Shown piece after piece: positions 8,730-19,500 of a stretch of DNA of 64,000 bases. The stretch lies in NCBI RefSeq assembly GCF_007830265.1, contig NZ_VLKE01000001.1, forward strand, positions 4,836,001 to 4,900,000, in the 5' to 3' direction. A program made the translations under genes and the position numbers. The notes under the pieces are model-generated. The model did not search any database. It was given only the letters and a program-made list of their open reading frames with translations, and had not been told where the DNA came from. Every line of letters begins with the position of its first letter. Within the stretch, counting starts at the first letter, position 1. Source of the DNA: Micromonospora olivasterospora (GTDB lineage Bacteria > Actinomycetota > Actinomycetes > Mycobacteriales > Micromonosporaceae).

Positions 8730-9182
8730 GTGAGGGCCCGGGAGGTACGCCACCAGACCGGACGGGTCCTCGTGCTGGTGTGCGACAAGGGGGAGGAGGC
8801 GGTGGCGGCCGTCGGGGCGGCCCTGCGCGAGCAGCGGGTGCTCGCCGCGCGGGTGACCGCCGTGGGCGGCTTCGCCGACGCGGAGGTCGGCTGGTTCGAC
8901 CGGGACCGCGGCGACTACCGCCGCATCCCCGTGACCGAGCAGGTGGAGGTGCTGTCCCTGATCGGCGACGTGGCGGAGCAGGACGGCGAGCCCGCCCTGC
9001 ACGTGCACGCGGTGCTGGGCCGGTCGGACGGCGGCACCGTCGGCGGGCACCTGCTGCGGGGCCGGGTCTGGCCGACGTTGGAGGTGGTCGTCTCCGAGGT
9101 GGCGCCCGAGTTGGCCAAGCGGGTCGACCCGGAGACCGGCCTGGCCCTGATCTCGGGGGAGCCCCCGGCGCCCGGGCCGTAG
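8730..9182 (+). CDS. PPC/DUF296 (PD1-like) domain protein
   Basis: 150 aa, a single PPC domain. The HVHAVLGRSDG segment (near base 9002) and GHLLRGRVWPTLEVVV (near 9045) match the family signature (metal-binding His and core beta strands). In bacteria the family forms trimers; in plants it is joined to AT-hooks. GTG at 8730 (V-R-A-R-E-V-R-H) gives the standard family length; in-frame codons upstream would overlap qcrB and add a non-conserved Arg/Gly-rich stretch. It lies about 80 nt after qcrB, probably still in the respiratory transcript. Function in this setting is unknown. Confidence 0.8.
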   Translation: MRAREVRHQTGRVLVLVCDKGEEAVAAVGAALREQRVLAARVTAVGGFADAEVGWFDRDRGDYRRIPVTEQVEVLSLIGDVAEQDGEPALHVHAVLGRSDGGTVGGHLLRGRVWPTLEVVVSEVAPELAKRVDPETGLALISGEPPAPGP

Positions 9183-9260
9183 CCGCCCGCCCGTCGAGGG
9201 GCAGGCGCGTCACCGGCCGGCGGGCGACACCCCGCACGACCGGCTCGGCCGGGCGCGCCG

Positions 9261-9284
9261 GCCCGTGCGGGGGCGGCACGGGGC
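9261..9284. terminator. Possible hairpin between convergent genes
   Basis: GCCCGTGC and GCACGGGG can pair (7 of 8) around a short G-rich loop, in the 171-nt gap between the PPC gene and the end of the convergent second ctaD. No T-tract, which is usual for high-GC actinomycetes. Weak stem, so only a candidate bidirectional terminator. Confidence 0.3.
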
Positions 9285-9353
9285 CTCCCGCCGCGGTGCT
9301 GCTGTCCGCCGGAGAGCTGGGCGGGGCGGCGGCGCCCGCAGGGGCGGCGCTCG

Positions 9354-11357
9354 CTACCTGTCGCGGTCCGCCTCGCCGGGATCGCGCCACTCCGGCGGGC
9401 TCAGCCGGGCCCCGTCGCGCTCCGAGTCCAGCGGGTCCGAGTCGGCCTCGCGGGTCTCCTCGAAGCTGGGCCGGCGTACCTCCTCGGGCGCGGGGACGTG
9501 GACCGGCCGGGCGCCCGACTGGGGCAGCGGCTGGAACTCCTCCACCTCCTCGACGCCGCGCGCGCCCGTGGGGCTCGGCGCCTCGGGCCGGCGCGGCACG
9601 TGGTGCAGTTCCTCGGCGAAGTGCTGCGGCGGCCGGGCGGCGCGCTGGGGCAGGTCCCGGCCGAGGTCGGCGACCAGGGGGCCGTACTTGGCGTCGAAGG
9701 CGGGGCGCTCGGAGCGGATGCGGGGCATGCGGTCGAAGTTGCGCAGCGGGGGCGGGCACGTGGTGGCCCACTCCAGCGAGTTGCCGTACCCCCAGGGGTC
9801 GTCGACGGAGACGGTGGCGCCGAAGCGCCAGGACTTCCACACGTTGTAGATGAAGAACAGGGTGGACGTGCCGAGGATGAACGACCCGATGGTGGAGACG
9901 GTGTGCAGCGTGGTAAAGCCGTCGCCGGGCAGGTAGTCGGCGTAGCGGCGGGGCATGCCCTCGTTGCCCAGCCAGTGCTGCACGAGGAACGTGGTGTGGA
10001 AGCCGACGAGCATGGTCCAGAAGTGGAGCTTGCCGAGCCGCTCGTCGAGCAGCCTGCCGGTCATCTTCGGGAACCAGAAGTAGACCCCGGCGAACGCCGC
10101 GAACACGATCGTGCCGAACAGCACGTAGTGGAAGTGCGCCACCACGAAGTAGGAGTCCTGGACGTGGAAGTCCACCGGCGGGCTCGCCAGCAGGACGCCG
10201 GTGAGCCCGCCGAGCAGGAACGTGACCAGGAAGCCGACGGCGAAGAGCATCGGCGTCTCGAAGGTCAGTTGTCCCTTCCACATGGTGCCGATCCAGTTGA
10301 AGAACTTCACCCCGGTCGGCACGGCGATGATGAAGGTCAGGGCGGAGAAGAACGGCAGCAGCACCTGGCCGGTGGTGAACATGTGGTGCGCCCACACGTT
10401 CATCGAGTAGAAGAAGATCACCCACAGCGCGAGGACCATGCTCTTGTAGCCGAACAGCGGCTTGCGGGAGAAGACGGGAATGACCTCGCTGATGATGCCG
10501 AAGAACGGCAGCGCGACGATGTACACCTCGGGATGGCCGAAGAACCAGAACAGATGCTGGTAGATGATCGGCCCGCCGTGGTCGGCGTCGTAGACGTGGG
10601 CGTCGAGGACCCGGTCGGCCAGCAGGGCCAGGAGCGCGGACGACAGCAGGGGGAAGACCACGACCGCCATCAGGGCGGTGATGAACATCGCCCAGGTGAA
10701 CAGCGGCATCCGGAACATCGTCATGCCGGGCGCCCGCAGGATCAGGACCGTGGTGATCAGGTTGACCGACCCGAGGATGGTCCCGACGCCGGACAGCACC
10801 AGCCCGATGATCCACATGTTGCCGCCGACGCCGGGCGAGTGCTCCGGCTCGCTCAGCGTCGCGTAGGCCGTCCAGCCGAAGTCGGCCGCGCCGCCGGGCG
10901 CGATGAACGAGCCCAGCACGATCATGCCGCCGAACAGGTACAGCCAGTACGCGAGGGCGTTCAGCCGGGGGAACGACACGTCCGGGGCGCCGATCTGCAG
11001 CGGCACCAGGTAGTTGCCGAAGGCGAACGCCAGCGGGGTGGCGAACAGGAACATCATGATCGTGCCGTGCGAGGTGAACAGCTGGTTGTACTGCTCGGGC
11101 GACAGGAACTGCATCCCCGGGCGGGCCAGTTCGGCGCGCATGAGCAGCGCCTCGATGCCGGCGGCGATGAAGAAGAAGAACGACGTGACCAGGTAGAGCA
11201 GGCCGATCTGCTTGGCGTCCGTGGTGCCGAGCAGCTTGATCAGCTTGTTGCCGGGCAACGCCGGACGCACCGGGCCCGGATAGCCGCCGAAGTGGGCCGG
11301 TGCCAGGACCGCGGTCCCGCGGTCCCGGCCGGTCCCAGCTGGTGTCCGTTCGGGCAT
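9354..11357 (-). CDS. ctaD: Cytochrome c oxidase subunit I, canonical aa3 type
   Basis: 667 aa, second subunit I gene in the window, on the opposite strand and not linked to other oxidase subunits. All canonical catalytic motifs are present: [15 protein letters not shown] with the pump Glu, [17 protein letters not shown] with the K-channel Lys, and [11 protein letters not shown]. It closely resembles the main actinobacterial CtaD that pairs with the bc complex. After residue about 560 there is an unusually long Pro/Glu/Arg-rich hydrophilic tail of about 100 residues. Start ATG at 11357; upstream is a long non-coding stretch. Being alone and canonical, it may be the housekeeping CtaD, while the operonic copy is specialised. 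Confidence 0.95.
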   Translation of the reverse strand: MPERTPAGTGRDRGTAVLAPAHFGGYPGPVRPALPGNKLIKLLGTTDAKQIGLLYLVTSFFFFIAAGIEALLMRAELARPGMQFLSPEQYNQLFTSHGTIMMFLFATPLAFAFGNYLVPLQIGAPDVSFPRLNALAYWLYLFGGMIVLGSFIAPGGAADFGWTAYATLSEPEHSPGVGGNMWIIGLVLSGVGTILGSVNLITTVLILRAPGMTMFRMPLFTWAMFITALMAVVVFPLLSSALLALLADRVLDAHVYDADHGGPIIYQHLFWFFGHPEVYIVALPFFGIISEVIPVFSRKPLFGYKSMVLALWVIFFYSMNVWAHHMFTTGQVLLPFFSALTFIIAVPTGVKFFNWIGTMWKGQLTFETPMLFAVGFLVTFLLGGLTGVLLASPPVDFHVQDSYFVVAHFHYVLFGTIVFAAFAGVYFWFPKMTGRLLDERLGKLHFWTMLVGFHTTFLVQHWLGNEGMPRRYADYLPGDGFTTLHTVSTIGSFILGTSTLFFIYNVWKSWRFGATVSVDDPWGYGNSLEWATTCPPPLRNFDRMPRIRSERPAFDAKYGPLVADLGRDLPQRAARPPQHFAEELHHVPRRPEAPSPTGARGVEEVEEFQPLPQSGARPVHVPAPEEVRRPSFEETREADSDPLDSERDGARLSPPEWRDPGEADRDR

Positions 11358-11575
11358 GGCTCACCCCATGGGAGATGGCGAGGAGCGGATGACTTGTCGA
11401 CCTTATTTGGCCAAAGGTGCACAAGGGTGGTATCGCCGTATAGTCCCTCGTACGGGCGGGCCCGACCGGCCGCGCACCCGTCCCGCGCGGCGGATCTGCT
11501 GGCGTTGACGCTGCTGTGCCCGCCCGCCCGGCGGGTCGGGCCGACCCGACTCGCCGGCCCGTGTCCCGCCCCGCG

Positions 11576-11726
11576 GTCGGGCCGGCCGGGCGTCTGCTTC
11601 ACGTAGGCCCTCGGGGCACTACACCAGGTCAACGTCTCCGAGGAATGCGCCATGCTCCGCCTGGTAGCTGTCGGCGTCCTCGTCCCACCAACGTCGGCTC
11701 ACCGCCCTGCCTTCTGGGTCGGACAC
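11576..11726 (-). pseudogene. N-terminal fragment of a SAM-dependent methyltransferase
   Basis: Reading leftwards from GTG at 11726 gives VSDPEGRAVSRRWWDED, then ADSYQAEHGAFLGDVDLV, a stop where a Trp codon is expected (TGG to TAG), then CPEGLREADAR. This is the N-terminal signature of an actinobacterial class I methyltransferase (RRWWDxDADxYQxEHGxFLGDVDFVWCPEGLREADARLLG). The SAM-binding part is missing. It is therefore a truncated gene with an internal stop. It sits in a 1.3-kb zone of debris between ctaD and the giant gene A; the rest of 11358-11575 and 11727-11930 shows no gene I can support. Confidence 0.6.
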
Positions 11727-11933
11727 GGTGCGGCGGCTGACGACGGGTTCGGGGGGGCGGTGGGGGCTCGGCCATGCTTGCAACCTGCCAAGATGAGCAG
11801 AGGTGGCTCATTCAGGCTCTTCGAAGTTGAGCGGGGTTCGTGGCTGAAGTCGACCCGAGTGTGAAGGGCTCGCAGCCCGTCGGTGATCATCTGAGTGTCT
11901 AAGTCGGATGGTCACAAGTGAAGAGCTGCGAGC

Positions 11934-12095
11934 ATGGTCCACGCCGGCGACTTCACCGCCGCACCGAGCGACGAGCTGACCCTTCGGACCCTGCCCACGT
12001 TCTTCACAGTGCTGCAGCTGCTCCTGACCGCAGGCGTCACCACGGTCGCCGAGGCGGCTTTCCAGGACCGCCTCTGGCGACCCGGCTGGCCAGCG
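11934..12095 (+). pseudogene. Fragment of a P-loop (AAA/kinase-like) protein
   Basis: The segment reads LPTFFTVLQLLLTAGVTTVA followed by EAAFQDRLWRPG. This matches the internal region of small actinobacterial P-loop kinases/AAA ATPases ('FFxVLELLLxAGVTVVAEAAFQDxLWRPGL'). The N-terminal Walker A part and the C-terminal half are absent, and the downstream sequence no longer looks coding. I read it as a remnant. An alternative is a very short, unrelated ORF of 118 codons (11934-12290). Confidence 0.45.
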
Positions 12096-12640
12096 CCGCA
12101 GCGACACGCGGCATCCCTGCGCCAAACCATGGGGGACGAAACGGTCAAGCTGACGCGGACGACGAGGGATCAAACCCCTCGGACGCCGATACGCCGAGTC
12201 ACTGTGGACAACCCGGGTCGACAGTCGCCTGGTGGCGGCGTTTCGACGGTGCCACTGCCCGCATGGACACAGGATGCATTCATGGCGTGACCTGGTACGC
12301 CCATCGGCTCGGCTCCCATGTCGTCGCGCTGGCCCGTAACCTCTCGAAACCGGTGCTGCCGACGCTCGTCGATGCAATCGACCGGCGAGGGCAGGAGGGG
12401 CTCGGGTCGCCGCCCTCCGTCTACGGTTAGCCTTTGGTGAGGGGCGCATAGCGGAAGGTGATCTACGTCTGTGGTGGCGGTGGAGGGCGTGGGTCGGATC
12501 GCGGGGCGAGCTGTGGGGTCTTGGCCGCCGGGTGGGGGGGCGGTGCCGAGGTCATCGTCGACGAGGTGGTCGGGGCTGGGGTGGGCGGCCTGCGCGGTTG
12601 ACTGATCCGCACCGGGTGCCCCTGATTCGGGGCAGGAAGG
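12096..12640. other. Non-coding or degenerate stretch upstream of giant gene A
   Basis: No convincing gene on either strand. Bases 12470-12602 have a coding-like stretch ending in VIVDEVVGAGVGG with a TGA at about 12600, only if a G-run near 12533 is lengthened by one base; it may be a leftover gene end. From about 12620 on (GGGGCAGGAAGGGAGCG) the sequence matches the region just before gene B at about 33236, so the duplicated block begins in the leader. This leader carries the AGGAAGGGA ribosome binding site for both giant genes. Confidence 0.35.
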
Positions 12641-12652
12641 GAGCGTTGCGCG

Positions 12653-13567
12653 TTGGCCGCCGCCGTTGCGACCCTTGAGCTCAACGAGAGCGCGTTGCGG
12701 GCTTTGGAACGGTTCACCGGGATGAGGGTGTCCCGGGCGAAGCTGCCGTTGTTGCGGGATGACATCGGCACGCTGGGAACGCTGGCGGGTCGGGTGCGTA
12801 CGGTGCTGGGTCCGTTGCTGGAGCAGACGATCAGGGCGGTCCGGCAGGCGGGGGAGGGTGAGGCCTTCGACCGGTTCGTGGCGCAGACCGCTCCGTTTGT
12901 GGGGAAGATGGCCGAGACGGCCGACCTGATGCTCGCCGTGGTCGAGGCGGAGAAGAAGTTCTTCGTGGAGACGGAGGTCGGCAAGCGTACGGCGTTGGCC
13001 ATGTTCAACTTCATGATTGCCGAGTTCGCTGTCGCCGCGGCGATGTGGTTCTGGAATCCGGTGGGGGCGGCGGCGCACGTCGCGCAGACGCGGACGATCA
13101 TTCAGGCGATTCTGCGTTCGGCGTTGGTGCGGTCGGCGGCGAGTGGCACGGCGATGCAGATGTTGTTCATGCCGGGTTCTGCGCTGCTGGCCGAGGTGTC
13201 GATGATGACCGATGGTCTGCAGCCGGGGGTGAACTGGTCGACGGTCGGTAAGCAGGCGGCGTTCGCGGGGGCGGTGGCGTTCCTCGGCACGGTGGGCGGG
13301 CCGGCGTTGGGCAGGGTCGCTGGCGTTGTCGCGGGCGCGGTCGGCAAGCTCGCCGTGTCGGACACCACCAAGCATCTGCTGACCGATCTGCTGACGCGGC
13401 CGGTGACGGAGACCCTCGGGGAGGGGCTGTTCGGTATCGGTGCCAGCTTGATGGTCGAGCGGCACTACGACTTCGGTAATCTCGGTGCGGACCTTATGTC
13501 CGGGGCGATTTCGGGGGCGGGGGGTCGGCCGCGGCCGTGGCCGGGGCCGTGGCCGGTCGCGTCATGA
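12653..13567 (+). CDS. Giant polymorphic-toxin-like protein A, N-terminal part (frameshifted)
   Basis: Start TTG at 12653, placed by the AGGAAGGGA site 10-20 nt upstream and by alignment with gene B, which has ATG at the same place. The first 290 residues are almost entirely helical, with several hydrophobic stretches (e.g. FMIAEFAVAAAMWFWNPVGA; AFAGAVAFLGTVGGPALG), ending in NLGADLMSGAISGAGG. The pattern is that of the N-terminal export/WXG100-like domain seen on large actinobacterial toxins (CpnT-like), an inference from helix pattern and the terminal 'GxxxSGxISGxGG'. The frame breaks at the G6 run 13519-13524: one extra G would give GSAAAVAGAVAGRV and join it to the 13537-19530 frame, as in gene B, where this region is uninterrupted. 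The joined gene would be 2,292 aa. Confidence 0.7.
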   Translation: MAAAVATLELNESALRALERFTGMRVSRAKLPLLRDDIGTLGTLAGRVRTVLGPLLEQTIRAVRQAGEGEAFDRFVAQTAPFVGKMAETADLMLAVVEAEKKFFVETEVGKRTALAMFNFMIAEFAVAAAMWFWNPVGAAAHVAQTRTIIQAILRSALVRSAASGTAMQMLFMPGSALLAEVSMMTDGLQPGVNWSTVGKQAAFAGAVAFLGTVGGPALGRVAGVVAGAVGKLAVSDTTKHLLTDLLTRPVTETLGEGLFGIGASLMVERHYDFGNLGADLMSGAISGAGGRPRPWPGPWPVAS

Positions 13568-16500
13568 ATCGGCCCCGGGTGCAGGTGCCTCACATCGGTC
13601 TCACGACGGACGGTAAGTCGGTCCTGCCGGTGGGGCCGATACCGGTTGGTGGGGACACGTCCACGGGGTACCAGGCTGGGGTCGATGATCCGAAGCCTGT
13701 GGTGACCGGCGGGCAGGCCCCGCCGCCCCCGTCTGCGCTGCCGGCAGCGGACCTGCCCGCGCCGAAGCTGGACCTGTCGGTGCCGTCGTGGTCGGTGTCG
13801 AACCTGTCGATGCCGGCTGCGCCGGTGCCGGCGTGGGTCGCGGCAGCGGGTGGGCCGGTGGTCGAGCAGTGGCATCGGTTCCAGCAGGAACTGGCGGACC
13901 GTTATGGTGGGTTGTTGGCCGGGACGGGGCAGGCGCGGCAGTTCCCGACCGCGCTTCCGGTGCCGGTCGAGCAGGTGTTCACCGAGTGGGCCGATGCCCG
14001 GCAGGGTGATCCGGCCGTCCCGGTTTTCCTGTCTCAGGTCGGTCTGCCCGCGACCGCCCTGACCAGCGAGTTCCTGTTCGGTGTCCGGGACCGGGCGGTC
14101 GCCCGGGTCACCGAAACGCTCGCGGGGCAGGTCCCGGCGGGTGGGCAGATCCCGGCGGCGGTACGCCCGGAGCAGGTTGTCGCGGCGCTGCCCGGGGAGT
14201 TCGACCGGCAGGCGTTGCGTTCGATCGCGCACCTGGCCGTCCAGCACCACCTCGATCAGTACTTCACCATGGGCACACCGGCGACCGCTCCCCTGCCAGG
14301 CGGCGTCGTCCCGCCCGGGGGCGTCGTCCCGCCCGGGGGCGCTGGCGTGCCAGGGGGTTCCGGGGCGGCGGCGCCGCCGTCGGACGCCGTGCGCGCGGCC
14401 GAGTGGCAGGTGCGGGCCCACGTGGACCGGAGCCTCGATGCGATCCTCGGCACCACCCCCCTACCGACCGCACCGCTGACCGTGCCGCCCGCCGTGCCGT
14501 CGGCTGTGGTGGTCAGGCCCGACGCCGCGCAGGTGAGCGCCGTGGCGGACGTGGTCCGGCAGGCGGTCACCGACCTGCCCGCCCGTGTCGCGGCCGCGGC
14601 CATTCCCGACATCACCGCACCGCACGCCATCCCGTTCCCGGCGGACGCCCCGGCAAACTGGCGTACCGACGCGCCGGCAGTGTCGGTGACTCTCGAGCAG
14701 CGCACCGCAGCAGCGGCCAGCCAGGCAGAAGATCAATTCACCGCCCTGGCCCGCAAGTACGGCGTCGCCCCGGCCAGCCACGACACCCTCGCCAAATCCT
14801 TCCAACGGGACTGGGTCGACGGATACCACCAGGTACTCGCCCAGGCCGGCATCAGCGACACGCCCGCCACCCCCAGTGCCGATGGCACGCCGATCCACGC
14901 CAGTGACGGTGCCAGTGACACGGCGTCGGTCAGTGACATGTCTGTCTTCAGCGATGACATGTTCGACCGCGACCGCTTCAGCCACACAAGTACGACCAGT
15001 GACGTCTCCTTGCCGGACGCGCCGATCAGTGGCGACGCCGGCGGCGGTGAGCCGGCCGTCGCGGCAACCGGGCCGGCGGCGGCGATGATCGAGTCTGGAA
15101 AGCCGGTCGCCGGGTGGGTCGCCCGGGCGCAGGCGTCTGCTGGCAACAGCGGTGACTCGTGGTGGTGCGTGGCGGGCACTCTTGATGAGTTCACCGCCGT
15201 GTACGGGCGGTTGGGTAACCGTGCGGTGTTCGACGACCGGATCATCGGGCCGGATGGTCGGCTCGCGCCCACCATGGGTTGGCCGCAACTGATGGAGATC
15301 CTCGACACGGTACCCGAGCGTGTCGCCCGCCCGGACGGGGTCGCGGGAGAGGACGTGCTGGCCGCGTTGCGGGCGGCGCCGGGGTCGATGGTCGTGGTCA
15401 GGGCCGCGCCACCGAACGAACCGCAGCACGTGTTCGCCCTCTACAGCCAGCCGCAGAAGTCCGGGCTGCCGAGAATCCAGGTGCGGGACTCTCTGGCCCC
15501 CGGCAGCGTCGACCGACCCGAGCCGAACGATGCGATACGTGATCCGTGGCTGCGACACCTGTTCGCATCGGGTACCTTGCTGGCGGCGTTCGACGGGGCC
15601 GGGCGGCCCGCCACAATCGCGGATCTGCTGCCCGGCCAGAGCGCCGGCCACCCGCGGCCGACCACGACCGGCGTTGACGTCAGCACGGCCCTGCTCGCCT
15701 CCACCAGCACACCACGCGGCCCGTCCCAGGCGATGCGGGCAGACATCACCTCCCCCGACCCGTCCCTCGGGCGGCCATCCGATCCAACGGAGAACGACGG
15801 TTTGTCCGGGGTCGGCCTGGCGCATCTTGACCAGGCATTCCAGGACGTGCTGGACCTGGACCTGGGCCTGGATCGAATGGACACGCCGACCGTCGATAAG
15901 GATTGGGTGCCGGGGGGTACCGATCAGGACGAGTCCTTGTATCCGCCGCACGGGGTGTCCGGGATGGATGTCGCGTGGACGCCGTCGATGGTGGGAGACG
16001 ACGCGACCGCACCGGTTGAGTGGAATGCGGAAGCCTACGACCTGACTTCTCTTGACCCGGCCCTTCTTGACCCGGCATCCACGTCGGGGGATCTATTGAT
16101 GCCGGACCCGGATCTGGATCGGATGGGCACGCCGACCATCGATGAAGATTGGGTGCCGGGGGGTACCGATCAGGACGGGTCCTGGTATCCGCCGTACCGA
16201 ATGTCCGGGATGGATGTCGCGTGGACGCCGCCGATGGTGGGAGACGCGACCGCACCGGTTGAGTGGAATGCGGAAGCCTACGACCTGACTTCTCTTGACC
16301 CGGCCCTTCTTGACCCGGCATCCACGTCGGGGGATCTATTGATGCCGGACCCGGATCTGGATCGGATGGGCACGCCGACCATCGATAAGGATTGGGTGCC
16401 GGGGGGCACCGATCAGGACGGGTCCTGGTATCCGCCGTACCGAATGTCCGGGATGGATGTCGCGTGGACGCCGCCGATGGTGGGAGACGACGCGACCGCA

Positions 16501-19500
16501 CCGGTTGAGTGGAATTCGGAAACCTACGACCTGACTCCTCTTGACCCGGCCCTTCTTGACCCGGCATCCACGTCAGGGGATCTATTGATGCCGGACCCGC
16601 GTCTGGAAGGGGTGGATCTGTCGCCTGTTCCCGCTCCTGTTCCGTTTCCTCCCGTGCCGGCCGGGTTGCTGCGGTCAGGCGAGTGGGACCGGTTGTTCAC
16701 GCGATTCTCGCGGGCGATGGGGCTTGGGTTCGCGACGGGTGAGGATGAGCGGACACGGATGCGAGGAGCTGGGGATGTGCGCCATCGTCTGCGGGTGGAG
16801 TTCGATCCCCTGATCGACAGAACCGACTTCGCTGAAAGGAACGGTTTGTCCCCGGCAGACGTGGCGACGTTGCGGCAGGCTCTCGACGCGCGCGGGACGT
16901 CTGCTTTGCACCTGAAGGAGGCGCTGCTACGCCTGATGTCCGAGGTGTACGAAGTCAACATCATCCTGGCCTCGGCCGGATCCCTATTTCACGACAACTA
17001 TGGTTCTGCGCCCTCGTACCCGAGGATGGTCGCACTGGACCTCTCCGACACCCCGATCATGCCCGGCCCGGCGTCTCTACACGCGAAGGAATTCATACCG
17101 GCCTCTACAGCCAGATCGGCAATCCCGCACCCTTCACCACAGCCGTCCCCACCCGTATTTACAACCGCATTGTCACTACCAGAACCGCCACCGCCGCACG
17201 TGGTCAATTGGCGGCCCCGCGATGGTGGCCCCACCACCCTGCGCGAATACCTGGAGACGCTGGAACTCCCCACCGGGGTATCCCTGAACACCGACAGGCA
17301 GGGGGGGCTGACGCCGGGGATGGCCGAATGGGTGAAAGCCTGGGCACTGGGACTGCAGAACGAGACCACCCCTGACGGCCACCGCTACACCCAGGATGCG
17401 GTAGCCGAACTGTCCGGCAACCTGATCACCCAACCATCGGTCGGGAAATGGTGGAAAGAGGCGGGGCCGTCGCTGCCCCCGCCGCCACCGGACGTGGTCA
17501 ATTGGCGGCCCCGCGATGGTGGCCCCACCACCCTGCGCGAATACCTGGAGACGCTGGAACTCCCCACCGGGGTATCCCTGAACACCGACAGGCAGGGAAG
17601 GCTGACGCCGGGGATGGCCGAATGGGTGAAAGCCTGGGCACTGGGACTGCAGAACGAGACCACCCCTGACGGCCACCGCTACACCCTGAAGGCGGTAGCC
17701 GAACTGTCCGGCAACCTGATTACCAAACCATCGGTCGCGAGATGGTGGAAAGAGGCGGGGCCGTCGCTGCCCCCGCCGCCACCGGACGTGGTCAATTGGC
17801 GGCCCCGCGATGGTGGCCCCACCACCCTGCGCGAATACCTGGAGACGCTGGAACTCCCCACCGGGGTATCCCTGAACACCAACAAACAGGGAAAGCTGAC
17901 GCCGGGGATGGCCGAATGGGTGAAAGCCTGGGCACAGGGAATGCAGAACGAGACCACCCCTGACGGCCACCCCTACATCCTGAAGGCGGTAGCCGAACTG
18001 TCCGGCAACCTGATCACCCAAGGATCGGTCGGGAAATGGTGGAAAGAGGCGGGGCCGTCGCTGCCCCCGCCGCCACCGCACGTGGTCAATTGGCGGCCCC
18101 GCGATGGTGGCCCCACCACCCTGCGCGAATACCTGGAGACGCTGGAACTCCCCACCGGGGTATCCCTGAACACCGACAGGCAGGGGGGGCTGACGCCGGG
18201 GATGGCCGAATGGGTGAAAGCCTGGGCACTGGGACTGCAGAACGAGACCACCCCTGACGGCCACCCCTACAGGCAGAGGGCGGTAGCCGAACTGTCCGGC
18301 AACCTGATCACCCAACAATCGATCGGGAAATGGTGGAAAAAGGTGGGGCCGTCGCTGCCCCCGCCGCCACCGCACGTGGTCAATTGGCGGCCCCGCGATG
18401 GTGGCCCCACCACCCTGCGCGAATACCTGGAGACGCTGGAACTCCCCACCGGGGTATCCCTGAACACCGACAGGCAGGGGGGGCTGACGCCGGGGATGGC
18501 CGAATGGGTGAAAGCCTGGGCACTGGGACTGCAGAACGAGACCACCCCTGACGGCCACCGCTACACCCAGGATGCGGTAGCCGAACTGTCCGGCAACCTG
18601 ATCACCCAACCATCGGTCGGGAAATGGTGGAAAGAGGCGGGGCCGTCGCTGCCCCCGCCGCCACCGGACGTGGTCAATTGGCGGCCCCGCGATGGTGGCC
18701 CCACCACCCTGCGCGAATACCTGGAGACGCTGGAACTCCCCACCGGGGTATCCCTGAACACCAACAAACAGGGAAAGCTGACGCCGGGGATGGCCGAATG
18801 GGTGAAAGCCTGGGCACAGGGAATGCAGAACGAGACCACCCCTGACGGCCACCCCTACACCCTGAAGGCGGTAGCCGAACTGTCCGGCAACCTGATTACC
18901 AAACCATCGGTCGGGAAATGGTGGAAAGAGGCGGGGCCGTCGCTGCCCCCGCCGCCACCGGACGTGGTCAATTGGCGGCCCCGCGATGGTGGCCCCACCA
19001 CCCTGCGCGAATACCTGGAGACGCTGGAACTCCCCACCGGGGTATCCCTGAACACCAACAAACAGGGAAAGCTGACGCCGGGGATGGCCGAATGGGTGAA
19101 AGCCTGGGCACAGGGAATGCAGAACGAGACCACCCCTGACGGCCACCCCTACACCCTGAAGGCGGTAGCCGAACTGTCCGGCAACCTGATCACCCACCAA
19201 TCGGTCGGGAACTGGTGGAAAGAGGTGGGGCCGTCGCTGCCCCCGCCGCCACCGGACGTGGTCAATTGGCGGCCCCGCGATGGTGGCCCCACCACCCTGC
19301 GCGAATACCTGGAGACGCTGGAACTCCCCACCGGGGTATCCCTGAACACCGACAGGCAGGGGGGGCTGACACCGGGGATGGCCGAATGGGTGAAAGCCTG
19401 GGCACTGGGAATGCAGAACGAGACCACCCCTGACGGCTACCCCTACAGGCAGAGGGCGGTAGCCGAACTGTCCGGCAACCTGATCACCAAACAATCGGTC

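Noticed and set aside
11400..11460. Sigma-70-like promoter of the minus-strand ctaD (TTGTGC, ATAAGG)
   Set aside because: Spacing between the two boxes is only 12 nt, too short.
11240..11653. Minus-strand ORF running into ctaD's start
   Set aside because: The codons are out of frame with the methyltransferase fragment and with ctaD; no coding sense.
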